From positions 112,600-176,599 of the forward strand of contig CAXXKI010000015.1 of assembly GCA_963667855.2 (NCBI GenBank): a stretch of 64,000 bases of DNA, given 5' to 3'. The notes beneath the pieces were generated by a model, which saw only the letters and a program-made list of their open reading frames with translations, was not told where the DNA came from and searched no databases. The stretch is from G963667855 sp963667855 (GTDB lineage: Bacteria; Planctomycetota; Phycisphaerae; UBA1845). Below, piece after piece: positions 50,867 through 59,931 of the stretch (positions are counted from its first letter, which is position 1; each line of letters starts with the position of its first letter). The translations under genes were made by a program, and so were the position numbers.

Positions 50867-51073
50867 GTGCCACTGCTCTGTGAGCAGTGGTTATTAATAA
50901 ACCAATATACGGTTTGATGTAAATAAAGTATGAATAAAGTGTAAAAGCACAAAACCGGTCTATTGATACGTGGCAATAGTATTCCCGGAAACTTTTTTCG
51001 TCGGCGATTTATGCAAATAGACTTGCGGTGGAAATTGGTAAATGTGTAATCACTGCTCACAGAGCAGTGGCAC
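50867..51073. mobile_element. MITE-like element, copy B (207 bp)
   Basis: A 207 bp unit with perfect 23 bp terminal inverted repeats (50867-50889 and 51051-51073), each with an internal 8 bp palindromic arm (CACTGCTC/GAGCAGTG). It shares the AT-rich centre with copy A. No transposase gene is in the window, so it would need one elsewhere. Confidence 0.85.
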
Positions 51074-51615
51074 GTCTTTTTTTCCGATGGGGTTAGGAGG
51101 ACGCCTGACTTAACTCAGAAGCCTTGAGCTCAGCGGAACCGCTCAGGAGACATCCAACAAAAACGTCCACCAATCGCACCCAAAACAACCCTCCCCCACC
51201 CGGCAATCCGCGGTGTCACTCAGTGGCACTACGAGATATTTTTCCGCCTTCGCCGGTGAAATTCGACCCTCAAAAACAGCTCTCACGCTATCGCTAACGC
51301 CGTTTTTCACTCCAGCCGGTTACTCCAGGCCGCCGCAAAACCACCCGTAGGGTGGTCACCGTCTACGTTATAGGTATGGAGGGAGGTGTCGTCTCCGCCC
51401 TCAAAGGTAACCGCAGGTGCAGAATCGCCTGCCGTAAAAGGAGAGAAGCGATGGAAGAAAGCAACAAAGCCACAATTAGTGCTATCGCGGCCTTACGGTT
51501 AACCACAGCAAACCATAAGCAACCAGGAAGGTTAGAGCATCACACCAGACGAAATACTCCGGTACGGGCCAACAACTCGACCGACCAAGCTCGATACTTA
51601 TGGATAGACCGCATC

Positions 51616-51656
51616 AAAAAAGCCGTTCTTTGTGTCTTAGTGTCTTTGTGGTTAAC
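51616..51656. repeat. Dispersed TTTGTG-type repeat, copy 1
   Basis: TTCTTTGTGTCTTAGTGTCT followed by TTGTGGTTAAC. This type of 'CTTTGTGTCTTTGTGGT' repeat is found across many environmental genomes. The second copy is 160 bp downstream. Confidence 0.65.
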
Positions 51657-51777
51657 CAAAACAAGCCACAGGAAACCAAGAGAGCCGGGGTACCAGCCCC
51701 AACGGAACGAATATACACCGACGCTGAGCCGACGACCCAACCAGACAGGTTCGAAACCAATGAATAGTCCGCAACCC

Positions 51778-51816
51778 AAAAGCCGTTCTTTGTGTCTTAG
51801 TGCCTTTGTGGTAAAC
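51778..51816. repeat. Dispersed TTTGTG-type repeat, copy 2
   Basis: TTCTTTGTGTCTTAGTGCCT followed by TTGTGGTAAAC. It differs from copy 1 by a few bases and lies just before the KSTGPKT gene. Confidence 0.65.
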
Positions 51817-51860
51817 ACTTATTAATGTGAAACCGAAATGATGGGAGAAGGAGAAAGAAA

Positions 51861-52859
51861 ATGCCAACTAAACCAAAACAAACATCAAAAAAGAAGATTA
51901 AAGCCAACCGGAAAAACGCAAAAAAATCCACAGGCCCCAAAACCGCCGCGGGAAAGGTCAGATCCAGCAGAAACGCCGAGAAGTACGGCCTCTTCTCCAA
52001 CATGATCTCACCCCGCGAAGAGGCCTACGAAACACAAAAACAGTTCGACCGCCTCACCGAAATGTTCTACAACGATTTCCAGCCCCAATCCGGCATCGAA
52101 TACGTCCTCGTCGAACGCCTCATCGTCATCACCATCCGCCTCCGCCGCCTGCAGATCATCGAAACCGACGCCTTCGAATTCGAAATGAGCAAACGAAACG
52201 CCGTAGCCCTGATCCGCGAGGAAGACCACAACCGCCTCCAACGCTACGAAATCATGCTCAACCGCCAGTTTCACCAGACCATAAAGGAAATCCGCCAGTT
52301 CAAAACCGAACGCAAAATCGAGCAAGCCGACCGATACCTCCAGGCCGCTATAGGCCGCTCAATCTCTAACGAGCAACCCGCCGGGAAAAAACTCACCGGC
52401 CGGAAACCCGCCACCGGCAAAAGCAACGGACCCGCCAAAAAAGCAAAATTACAAAACGAACCCAAACCGTTCGACAACACACCTAACCCCCTGAAATACA
52501 ACAGGTTATCGCGGGAAATCAAGAAGCAATCAGAGCCCCGCCGACCCAAACCAGCCCGGCATAAATTTGAAGCTTTGGATGCGTACCACCGTAACCTGGC
52601 CAGAATCCCCCTGGAGATCGGGGACATAATAAAAAGAACCTACCCGCGAAAGATAGTACCCAATAAGGATAATCCAAAACCGACTGAATCCACTGAAGAA
52701 AAGGAACCAGAAACCCAAAAACCAGAAAATAACGATAAACCGGAATGCTTGAAATCCGCAAAAACTGCCGAGCAGAAGCACACAAGCCGCCCGGAACCGG
52801 CTGAACCATGGTACGAAGATATCGAAAGAGGTTCGAAATGGGATTCCCTTTTCCCATAG
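51861..52859 (+). CDS. KSTGPKT-family protein of unknown function
   Basis: The 332-residue product starts at ATG 51861 after GGAGAAAG. It opens with a Lys-rich region and the signature NAKKSTGPKTAAGKVRSSRN, then AEKYGLFSN. Families with this signature occur in many copies in planctomycete genomes. A helical part (about 50-160, FEFEMSKRNAVALIREEDHN) is followed by a long, repeat-like, Lys/Pro-rich tail that is probably disordered. No catalytic motif is seen. Its setting among dispersed repeats suggests a spreading gene, but mobility itself is not shown. Confidence 0.75.
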   Translation: MPTKPKQTSKKKIKANRKNAKKSTGPKTAAGKVRSSRNAEKYGLFSNMISPREEAYETQKQFDRLTEMFYNDFQPQSGIEYVLVERLIVITIRLRRLQIIETDAFEFEMSKRNAVALIREEDHNRLQRYEIMLNRQFHQTIKEIRQFKTERKIEQADRYLQAAIGRSISNEQPAGKKLTGRKPATGKSNGPAKKAKLQNEPKPFDNTPNPLKYNRLSREIKKQSEPRRPKPARHKFEALDAYHRNLARIPLEIGDIIKRTYPRKIVPNKDNPKPTESTEEKEPETQKPENNDKPECLKSAKTAEQKHTSRPEPAEPWYEDIERGSKWDSLFP

Positions 52860-53775
52860 CAATGACCCCAGATAGCGAAACTCCAGTTCGTACCAGGAAG
52901 ACGCAGAACAGGCACTTGAGCCAAGTGCGCCCGCAAGGGGACAGGTTCGTGGATAGGCGTATTTACTATTTTCCAATAACCCAATGGTATCGAATATGCC
53001 TTGCGTCCAAACGGTTTAACGAACCAGTCCCCGGGCTATATGGCATGGGTGCCCCATCCCTCGCGTCTTTTGCGAGGGGTGGGGGACGGACGAATGTCAG
53101 ATAGCAAGGGCCTTCGTAATTCGTAGGTCGAGTCAACAGCTAATCGTATGTATTGTATATCCCCATGTGTGACGGGTAGCATGGACACGCTCGCGTGGGC
53201 AAAAAGCTTACAGACCGCACGATCGACCATTGCACATTCAACCCAATCGCAATTACAGCAAAAAAACCATTTGGCTAAACAACTATTGACTGAATTGGCT
53301 CTATTCCAAACTGCCACTATGCCTCAAGAAACTCACGTTTTTCCCGAAAACCTCACACGTCCGGTTGACGCTTAAGAATCAAACATGCTCTGTATACAAC
53401 GGATGTCACTAAAAATAGCTGAACACATCTGCGGAAGAGGACCTTCTTAACGTATCATGGTCAGCATCGCCGCAAAAGCTATATGAACCACGCCCCCAAA
53501 GCCCCTTTGCTGCCGCGCACGCGCAAACACCTGATGGCAAACGAACATATTCCGACCGACAAAATCCCCTTACACAAGCATCTCAGCCCCGAAAGACCTG
53601 ATTCTTACGTTTCATTTGATACCAGACACCTGAATTTGCTAAAATACTTCAAGAAAAATGAAGCTGCGCGGCACTCGTTCGATTGGATAAGGATCGGTAC
53701 GAGCCGACAGGTTTAAACGGTTAACTCGTCGTAAATCTGTAGTAGCACTAGCAGAACAATATTCGGAGAATCTTA
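52860..53775. other. Non-coding region with GC-rich hairpin
   Basis: About 915 nt. A strong hairpin near 53046-53089 (GCCCCATCCCTCGC with its near complement) and the phrase ATGGACACGCTCGCGTGGGC near 53180 look like further dispersed repeats. The small open frames at 53148 and 53483 show no signal of being genes. Confidence 0.45.
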
Positions 53776-55137
53776 ATGAGCAGTCAGGGTAAAAGAAGCA
53801 ATAACCAGGGAAACAAGACTACAGGTATAAACCGCAGGGAATTCTGCCAGACAGCCGCCCTGGGGCTTGGCGGCCTGATCGCCGGGAAGGCGCTGGGCAA
53901 CATTATCTCGACGCAAAATGCCAAAGGGCCTCTACCTCCGCCGGCGTTTCTGGGAAACTCAATTGAGCTTTGTCTAAACAGTCGGGCGTCGGAACATTCC
54001 GGTCTCACCGGCTTGGCCAGCGAGCAGCAGCAGGCCAACATTCTCTGGGCGGCGGGGAAGGCCCCCTTCGTCGGCAGCAACAGAACAATTTACGCCGCCA
54101 CACCAGATGGAACCTATATATACGATCCGCAAACTCATTCACTCAACGCCTATTCCAGCAGCACAACTTCAAACTGCTTGAAGATAACTTACGACACGGA
54201 GAGCTACTTTGATGCGGGTCTTTCCTATATGCCCGCTTTCGCCGCGTCAGTGGACATGTGGGACGGCACCTCGTCGCAGATGGCCAGTTGCCCGCAAGGG
54301 TCGGCCATATGTTACGGAATCAGAAGCGTACAGGGGATAAAAACCAACCTGGTAGCGGTATCAACAGACGGCTCACTGCCCGATCCAACCGTAGATGGTG
54401 GTAACAGTGCCCAGGACGTAGTCTCCCGCCTGCGGCTTCATGATCGATTCAGAGTTCCGCGGGATCTTACGCTGAACCAGTTATCCCAATTGCTCTGGGG
54501 TGCCTACGGCTGCACACCGCACACCATAAACAATGGCCGGCAGGGATTAACCGTACCATCATCATGGGGAAGGTATCCCATGACCGGCAGCATCTACATC
54601 GTCCAGGACAAAGTCTGGCGGTACTGGAACCGGCAGGGAAGCGACCTGACCACCGCGGATCACCGAATCGAACTGGTTTACGACGCAGATGTTCGCGCCG
54701 ACCTTGCGGCGGCATCAGGTGGGTTACCACAAGCACCTTGCTATATACTGCTATGCCTTGGCGCTGCTCAGTTGAGCGACTGGTATTCGCTCATAGAGGC
54801 AGGGTTTGCAGCCGGTTCCCTGCTGCTCCAGGCAACGGCGATCAACCTGGGTTGCGCATTCCAGGCCCCGCTGCCAGGCTCATTGCACGCTACGATCCAG
54901 ACGATTGCGAATATCCCCACAACACATTACCCCAACGCGATTATCGCCGTTGGGCAACTGCCGGAAGACGTCGAGGGTGACGGGGATGTAGACCTGGACG
55001 ATCATGCGGAACTGACCAATTGCCTGGAAGGACCAAACACGAACACTGATGCCCAATGCATTCCAGCGGATATCGACGCTGACGGCGATGTCGATCTCAA
55101 GGATTTCGCCGATTTCCAGAGAGGTTTCCGGCAATAA
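53776..55137 (+). CDS. Tat-exported SagB-type nitroreductase-like protein with dockerin-like tail
   Basis: ATG 53776 (GGAG upstream) gives 453 residues. A Tat signal (NRREFCQTAALGLGGL) starts the protein. Two nitroreductase-like halves follow: residues about 60-200 (QQANILWAAGKAPF, then YIYDPQTHSL) and about 210-395 (LTLNQLSQLLWGAYG, then EAGFAAGSLLLQATAINLGC). Both resemble the flavin-binding SagB dehydrogenase fold that oxidises azolines in peptide toxins. The end (about 398-453) has two calcium-loop motifs (DGDVDLDD, DADGDVDLKDF) as in dockerins. Folding before Tat export would let a bound flavin leave with the protein. Flavin binding is inferred. Confidence 0.8.
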   Translation: MSSQGKRSNNQGNKTTGINRREFCQTAALGLGGLIAGKALGNIISTQNAKGPLPPPAFLGNSIELCLNSRASEHSGLTGLASEQQQANILWAAGKAPFVGSNRTIYAATPDGTYIYDPQTHSLNAYSSSTTSNCLKITYDTESYFDAGLSYMPAFAASVDMWDGTSSQMASCPQGSAICYGIRSVQGIKTNLVAVSTDGSLPDPTVDGGNSAQDVVSRLRLHDRFRVPRDLTLNQLSQLLWGAYGCTPHTINNGRQGLTVPSSWGRYPMTGSIYIVQDKVWRYWNRQGSDLTTADHRIELVYDADVRADLAAASGGLPQAPCYILLCLGAAQLSDWYSLIEAGFAAGSLLLQATAINLGCAFQAPLPGSLHATIQTIANIPTTHYPNAIIAVGQLPEDVEGDGDVDLDDHAELTNCLEGPNTNTDAQCIPADIDADGDVDLKDFADFQRGFRQ

Positions 55138-55232
55138 GAAGAAGGGAATATTACGACTTATTCAAGTAAAGCGCGGATAGTCTGCGCACCGGATAATGTA
55201 TCCGGGTCAACCGAGTACGCCAGCCGATCAGT

Positions 55233-56939
55233 TTATGGCGCGACAAGGTTCTTCTTACTGAGATCCACCGGATGCTTACCGGTTGTAAACTGAACCACCT
55301 TTGTTCCGGAATCAACAAGATACAGGTACACAAGCTGATAATCGTCTTTCAGGTGACTGTTACGGATCTTGGTGAACGGCTTGATGGCTCTGGCACCGGA
55401 CATTGCGTATTCGGGGAAATACTGAAGCTCGAAATAAGGTTCACCACCAACTTTGGCAACCGCGTATTTACCTACCGGGGTATACTGATTACCGCGCGAG
55501 TCAGTGATTATGTAATTTTCCATGGTCTGCCGGGCGAAGTTCAGCGCTTTGCCCAACGTACTGCCGGCTTTAAGGCTCTCGACATTCAACTGCAGGAGGG
55601 CCTTACCATCGGGAACCATTAACTTATCCAGCGCGGAACCCCCTCCCTCGCCCTGCTTATCAACCTGGCCAATCAGATGCCCCTGCTCCAGCGTACGACC
55701 GTCCGTCTCCGTATCGTCCGTAGAATAATCGGTCAAAGTCAAAGGCAGTTTGTCCCCGAAATGTGAGGAACGAAATTTCACGCCGGAAACACGCCCCCCT
55801 CCAGTCGACGAGCTACCGCTTGCCACTTTGGTTTCTTCCTCTTTGGGAGTATTCAAGCGGCTATTCTTTTTTTCCTTCGGCTCTTTGGAGGATTTGAACT
55901 TGGCTTTGCTTATCTCTACCCGCCCTCCGATTTTGTAAGCTACAAACTTCGGATTGAAGTTTTCGGGTATTTCAAAAGCAACATCAACCTGGCTTCCTGA
56001 AGACAACTCAAATGTCTTGCCCGCAACAATGTTTTCTTCATTCTTGCCTTTTTTCCACAATCTCACATAACGATCAGGATCATCGGGATCAGGAACGGCC
56101 ACCGCGGGGTACATCACCGGCTTACCACCTTGATCACCCACAATGCGAACCGAAGACACCATGTATCGGGACTTATTATCCGAATCAGTGGGAGCGCCGC
56201 TAACATCCAAGACAACCCTGGCGAACAGGTGCCCACCTTTCGGGTCGCACGGTTCCACTTCAAGTTTTGCGTCTCTGCCGCTTCCCTCAGCCCGTATTTC
56301 ATACAGATAGGGAATGGAACTGGCTTCGACCAACCGCACTGATCCCTCACCGATTATGTTAGAAATCCCCATAGCCGTCGCGTTAGTCAGGCCTAATTCC
56401 GTCACGAAATCGGGGTGATCTTCAGCAAACGAACTCGACCCACTAAACGAACCACTGGACAATATCGATGCAACCGAGACAGCAAAACGGTCCGGCTTCA
56501 ACCATAACTCGTTTTGCTTGTCAGGCTGTTCCGGATCGAATCTTTGGAAACCAAGAAATGATCCGCCCCAGGGAATCATCTGAATGAAAATCGCAACCAT
56601 TCCAGTAACAAGCATGGCGGTAAGGAAACCGAAAACACCACCGACGACCTTATCCAACAAATCCAATACCTGGTTTGAACGTGGAATTAAAGCGTCGAGA
56701 GCAAATCGGAATATCGCCAATGGCACCAGGAATGTCAGCAACAAAGCCACCGCGTAGGCGAATTCAGGCTTTATGCTCATCAGGAAGGATTCGGCCACAT
56801 ACTCATAAGTCCCAAAAGACAGGGCAACACTGAATATGGTCGCCACGAGCATGATCGCCGCGCTGGTCAATCCCTGAATAACCTGGAAGTACGCTATCGC
56901 CCCCAGAAATGCCAGTAAGAATAAAGAAAGCCAATTCAT
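55233..56939 (-). CDS. CvpA-like membrane protein with long extracytoplasmic or cytoplasmic tail
   Basis: ATG 56939 with GGAGG 10 nt upstream is used; the frame opens 8 codons earlier. The first 170 of 568 residues form a CvpA-like domain of four TM helices (NWLSLFLLAFLGAIAYF and VVGGVFGFLTAMLVTGMVAI). The remainder has a beta-rich region, a charged, Ser/Lys-rich linker (about 350-385, KSSKEPKEKKN) and a beta-rich C-terminal domain. CvpA proteins take part in colicin V production and envelope integrity, with poorly known mechanism. It is the third gene of the operon, its start 34 nt after the pseudo-ATPase stop. Confidence 0.75.
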   Translation of the reverse strand: MNWLSLFLLAFLGAIAYFQVIQGLTSAAIMLVATIFSVALSFGTYEYVAESFLMSIKPEFAYAVALLLTFLVPLAIFRFALDALIPRSNQVLDLLDKVVGGVFGFLTAMLVTGMVAIFIQMIPWGGSFLGFQRFDPEQPDKQNELWLKPDRFAVSVASILSSGSFSGSSSFAEDHPDFVTELGLTNATAMGISNIIGEGSVRLVEASSIPYLYEIRAEGSGRDAKLEVEPCDPKGGHLFARVVLDVSGAPTDSDNKSRYMVSSVRIVGDQGGKPVMYPAVAVPDPDDPDRYVRLWKKGKNEENIVAGKTFELSSGSQVDVAFEIPENFNPKFVAYKIGGRVEISKAKFKSSKEPKEKKNSRLNTPKEEETKVASGSSSTGGGRVSGVKFRSSHFGDKLPLTLTDYSTDDTETDGRTLEQGHLIGQVDKQGEGGGSALDKLMVPDGKALLQLNVESLKAGSTLGKALNFARQTMENYIITDSRGNQYTPVGKYAVAKVGGEPYFELQYFPEYAMSGARAIKPFTKIRNSHLKDDYQLVYLYLVDSGTKVVQFTTGKHPVDLSKKNLVAP

Positions 56940-56972
56940 AGCCGGGAAACCTCCAGTCCACACTGCGCCATA

Positions 56973-58715
56973 CTACTTGGCGTCGGCGCGTAAACCTCTC
57001 ATCACTTCAGCCATACTCGTCGTACCCGCAATAACCTTCAACAGCCCGTCTTCCTGGAGATACCGCATCTTCTCCGCACGTGCCTGCCCTTTTATCTTCT
57101 TTATGGGTTCGCCGGCAGCAATCAACGTCCGAATGGCCTTGGTCGCCACCAGCAGTTCAAACGTGCCTGTACGTCCGACATAGTGACTATTCTGGCAACT
57201 CTGGCAGATTATCTCTCTACCCTTTTTATCCACAATCGGACTACTCGGCGGACGATAGAAATGTTCGATCTCGTCTACGGGCAGGTTGGCTTTATGCAAC
57301 AACTGCTCATCCGGCTTATATGCCTCGCGGCACGCTTCGCATAAAACGCGTAATAAACGTAATCCCAATACGCCGCACAGCACGCTGGCGACCGCCTTGG
57401 GGTCTTCAACAAGAGCCTGGAATCGGGCAAGCGCGTCAAACGCACTGGCCGCACGAATCGTTACGTAAACCTTCTTCTCCTTCGCTGCGGCACAAGCCAA
57501 CTGGGCAGTCTCGCGATCCTCACAACTGTCCAGCATCACCACATCCGGTTCGCGGCGCAATATCGTCTGGAATTGACGGGCATAAGTGACTTCCGCCTTC
57601 TGCTTATCGAATATCTGTTGCGTTATATTGTCCAGCTTGAGCATCTTTTCATGCTCCAACGTATAGATATTCTGCATGTACGAATCATGAGCACGAAGAG
57701 TCGCGTATTGTGCGGTAGTGATTCCAGATTCCTTGGGGCCGGCAAAAATGACCAGACCGGTATCGAGTTCCACCAGCTTTTTGAAAACTGCCAGCGTATC
57801 ATCAGCCAATCCCAGAGAATCAACCCGGAGAAGATCCGCCGCACGACATAATCTCAACCTCAATCGCTCACCAGCAGTGCTGCCTGAAGTGGTAACTTCC
57901 AGCGGCACAGGCTTTTCTCCACCGCCCAGCAACGCCACTTTCAGGGTTCCCGTCTGAGGACGCCTGCGTTCCTCCGCGTTTAAACCAGCCAACAGCTTCA
58001 GATAACCGATCAGTTTCTCCGCATCGTCAACAGTAAGTCGCCCCTCCTGCTCGGCAACCACGCCATCGATTTTGTAAACCACTCTAGGGTTTTCCGGCTG
58101 GATCAATACATCGACATCGGTCGCTCGTTTCCAAAGCATGTCGAAAAGGAAGTCCTGGGTAACATCGAATTGTTCCAGAAGTCCGACTTCCGACGGTTTT
58201 TCGACTGACTTCCCATCAAAGTCAACGAGCTTAACCCGAATCCCCTTATCGACCTTGGCTTTTCCCTCGCCTTTCAGTGAAGCCATAGTTCTTTTGAAAT
58301 GATCTTTGGTCAGAACACGAGCGGCGGGAACCATCCGGCCGTTTCGATGCACGACGTAGGCAATCAAGGTCCCCGCAGCAAGCGTCACCCAGAACGCCAA
58401 TCCCAGGAAGAATGCGCTTCCACTCCACGGGAAGAGGAGCAAGACAGCCAATCCTCCATAACCTCCCCCCATCACGAGCAGGTTCCACCACTCGCGACTG
58501 GTTTTGCATCGATCCGCATCACGATCCGTCCACTGAGAGGCAAAAAGCCACCCAACATACAGAACGATCACTGCAAGGATCTTGATTAAACTGAAATACG
58601 GACTAATACCGGCTGCTTGTGCTTGGGCGAGAATCGTATGCATAGGACTCATCGAACGTAAAGAGCACGTAAAAATCAATAACAATGAGACCTTCCCCCT
58701 GGAAGATCTGTGCAA
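56973..58715 (-). CDS. Membrane-anchored GspE/PilB-like pseudo-ATPase
   Basis: The frame from 58715 encodes 580 residues; a strong GGGGGAAGG at 58691-58699 suggests starts at TTG 58685 or 58679, or at ATG 58652. Two to three TM helices near residues 40-125 replace the usual N-terminal domain. The N2 domain is recognisable by ATDVDVLIQP (198-207). The ATPase core has lost its motifs: Walker A reads GPKESGITT (326-334; Lys to Ile), the Asp box reads TLEHEKM, Walker B reads PDVVMLDSCEDRETA (390-404) and the His box reads VYVTIRA. The zinc-like Cys pairs are kept (CEAC at 459-462, CQSC at 504-507). It probably binds no ATP and acts as a scaffold. Confidence 0.8.
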   Translation of the reverse strand: MHRSSRGKVSLLLIFTCSLRSMSPMHTILAQAQAAGISPYFSLIKILAVIVLYVGWLFASQWTDRDADRCKTSREWWNLLVMGGGYGGLAVLLLFPWSGSAFFLGLAFWVTLAAGTLIAYVVHRNGRMVPAARVLTKDHFKRTMASLKGEGKAKVDKGIRVKLVDFDGKSVEKPSEVGLLEQFDVTQDFLFDMLWKRATDVDVLIQPENPRVVYKIDGVVAEQEGRLTVDDAEKLIGYLKLLAGLNAEERRRPQTGTLKVALLGGGEKPVPLEVTTSGSTAGERLRLRLCRAADLLRVDSLGLADDTLAVFKKLVELDTGLVIFAGPKESGITTAQYATLRAHDSYMQNIYTLEHEKMLKLDNITQQIFDKQKAEVTYARQFQTILRREPDVVMLDSCEDRETAQLACAAAKEKKVYVTIRAASAFDALARFQALVEDPKAVASVLCGVLGLRLLRVLCEACREAYKPDEQLLHKANLPVDEIEHFYRPPSSPIVDKKGREIICQSCQNSHYVGRTGTFELLVATKAIRTLIAAGEPIKKIKGQARAEKMRYLQEDGLLKVIAGTTSMAEVMRGLRADAK

Positions 58716-58728
58716 AGATTAACCGCTT

Positions 58729-59931
58729 CTAGCCAATGATGCCACTACCTGAAATATTGATTCCCTTCAAACGCATTTTTAACTCTTCAGGATTCGGTGC
58801 GGCCGCGTAGGCTGTGGCCTGATCAATGTACTCATCTTCCACTAATTGTCTCAGCGATTCGTTGAAATCTACCATCCCTTCACCGCCAGACGCCTTGATC
58901 ACTCCAATGATGTCTCCATCCCGCTCTTCGGCTAAAAGTTTGCGAATCGTGCTGTTCACAATACAAACTTCCACCGCCGGAACTCGAGGAACGTCCGACC
59001 GGACAGTTTTCAGAAGCTTTTGACAGATAATAGCTTGCAGGTTGAACACCAGCGAGTTACGGACCAGGGCACGAGTTTTCTCCGGGAACAATTCGAGAAC
59101 ACGGGTGATAGTACCGGCGGTCCCTGAAGCGTGGACGGTACCGAAAACCAGGTGGCCTGATTCCGCCGCGTGCAAAGCCGCGGCGAAGGTTTCTTCATCC
59201 CTCATCTCTCCGATGAGCACCACGTCTGGATCCTGGCGCATCAAATATTTCAAACCGTCATGAAAATTTCTCACGTCCATGCCGATTTCCCGCTGATTAA
59301 CAAATGCCTTTTTGTCCGTGTACTGAAATTCAATGGGATCTTCCAAGGTAACAATATGACACGGGCGAGTCTTGTTGATCTGTTCCATCATCGCGGAAAT
59401 AGTCGTACTCTTACCACTTCCGGTAATTCCAGAGACGATTACCAGCCCCTGATGGTGTTCAGCTATCTTAGCCAGAGAATTAGGCAAATGGAGCTGTTCG
59501 TAATTCTGAATCTCGGCAGAAATACGACGAGCAGCCATCGAGGTCATTCCGCGCTGTTTAAAAACATTGAGACGGAACCTACAGCCCCCCTCGGCCTGAT
59601 GTGCAAAGTCGGCCGCTCCAAACTTCTCGAAATCGGCTTTCTGGGCATCGTTCATGATCTCCAGAACCAGCTCTTCAACCCGCTCGTTTGTCAGAATACC
59701 GGTGGACATACTCTTAAGACTGCCACGAACCCGAACCCGAGCGTTTGTTCCGGCTTTTAGATGGATATCTGAGCCATCCATCTTCTCCATAGCCCGAAAA
59801 AGCTTGTCGATCTTGTACACCTTTTTCTTAGGTTTCGCCGAAACTTTCGGTTCCTCGGCAGAACCTTTTCCTGAAATGTCTTCAGTCAGATCCTCGATTT
59901 CCGCATTCTGGTCTAATTGGGTATCGGCCAC
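58729..59931 (-). CDS. PilT-type ATPase heading a pseudo-ATPase/CvpA operon
   Basis: GTG 59931 with GGAG 6 nt upstream gives 400 residues. An acidic N-terminal tail (about 1-38) precedes a complete PilT core: MDGSDIHLKAGTNARVRVRG, Walker A GITGSGKST (168-176), Asp box VTLEDPIEF, Walker B-box PDVVLIGEMRDEET and His box GHLVFGTVHA. All catalytic residues are present. This is a second PilT beside the one near 43.8 kb and shares no close identity in the tail. The next gene starts about 13 nt after its stop, so the three genes are one operon. No pilin, PilC or secretin genes are near. Confidence 0.92.
   Translation of the reverse strand: MADTQLDQNAEIEDLTEDISGKGSAEEPKVSAKPKKKVYKIDKLFRAMEKMDGSDIHLKAGTNARVRVRGSLKSMSTGILTNERVEELVLEIMNDAQKADFEKFGAADFAHQAEGGCRFRLNVFKQRGMTSMAARRISAEIQNYEQLHLPNSLAKIAEHHQGLVIVSGITGSGKSTTISAMMEQINKTRPCHIVTLEDPIEFQYTDKKAFVNQREIGMDVRNFHDGLKYLMRQDPDVVLIGEMRDEETFAAALHAAESGHLVFGTVHASGTAGTITRVLELFPEKTRALVRNSLVFNLQAIICQKLLKTVRSDVPRVPAVEVCIVNSTIRKLLAEERDGDIIGVIKASGGEGMVDFNESLRQLVEDEYIDQATAYAAAPNPEELKMRLKGINISGSGIIG

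Larger units (their letters stand above)
51074..51859. other. Repeat-rich non-coding stretch before the KSTGPKT gene
   Basis: About 790 nt. A hairpin near 51340-51365 (ACCACCC-GTA-GGGTGGT) and two copies of a 39-41 bp dispersed repeat are listed here and below. A 157-codon open frame at 51352-51825 crosses these repeats and is not called as a gene. Confidence 0.5.

Noticed and set aside
49201..51060. Two similar reverse open frames (112 and 96 codons) sharing an N-terminal sequence.
   Set aside because: They are translations of the MITE and REP repeats in both copies; they have no signal, no start context and only repeat-derived similarity.
51352..51825. 157-codon open frame before the KSTGPKT gene.
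   Set aside because: It reads through dispersed repeats and shows no protein-like composition.
53148..53716. Two small forward frames between the KSTGPKT gene and the SagB-like gene.
   Set aside because: No start signals, no family features, and one overlaps dispersed-repeat sequence.
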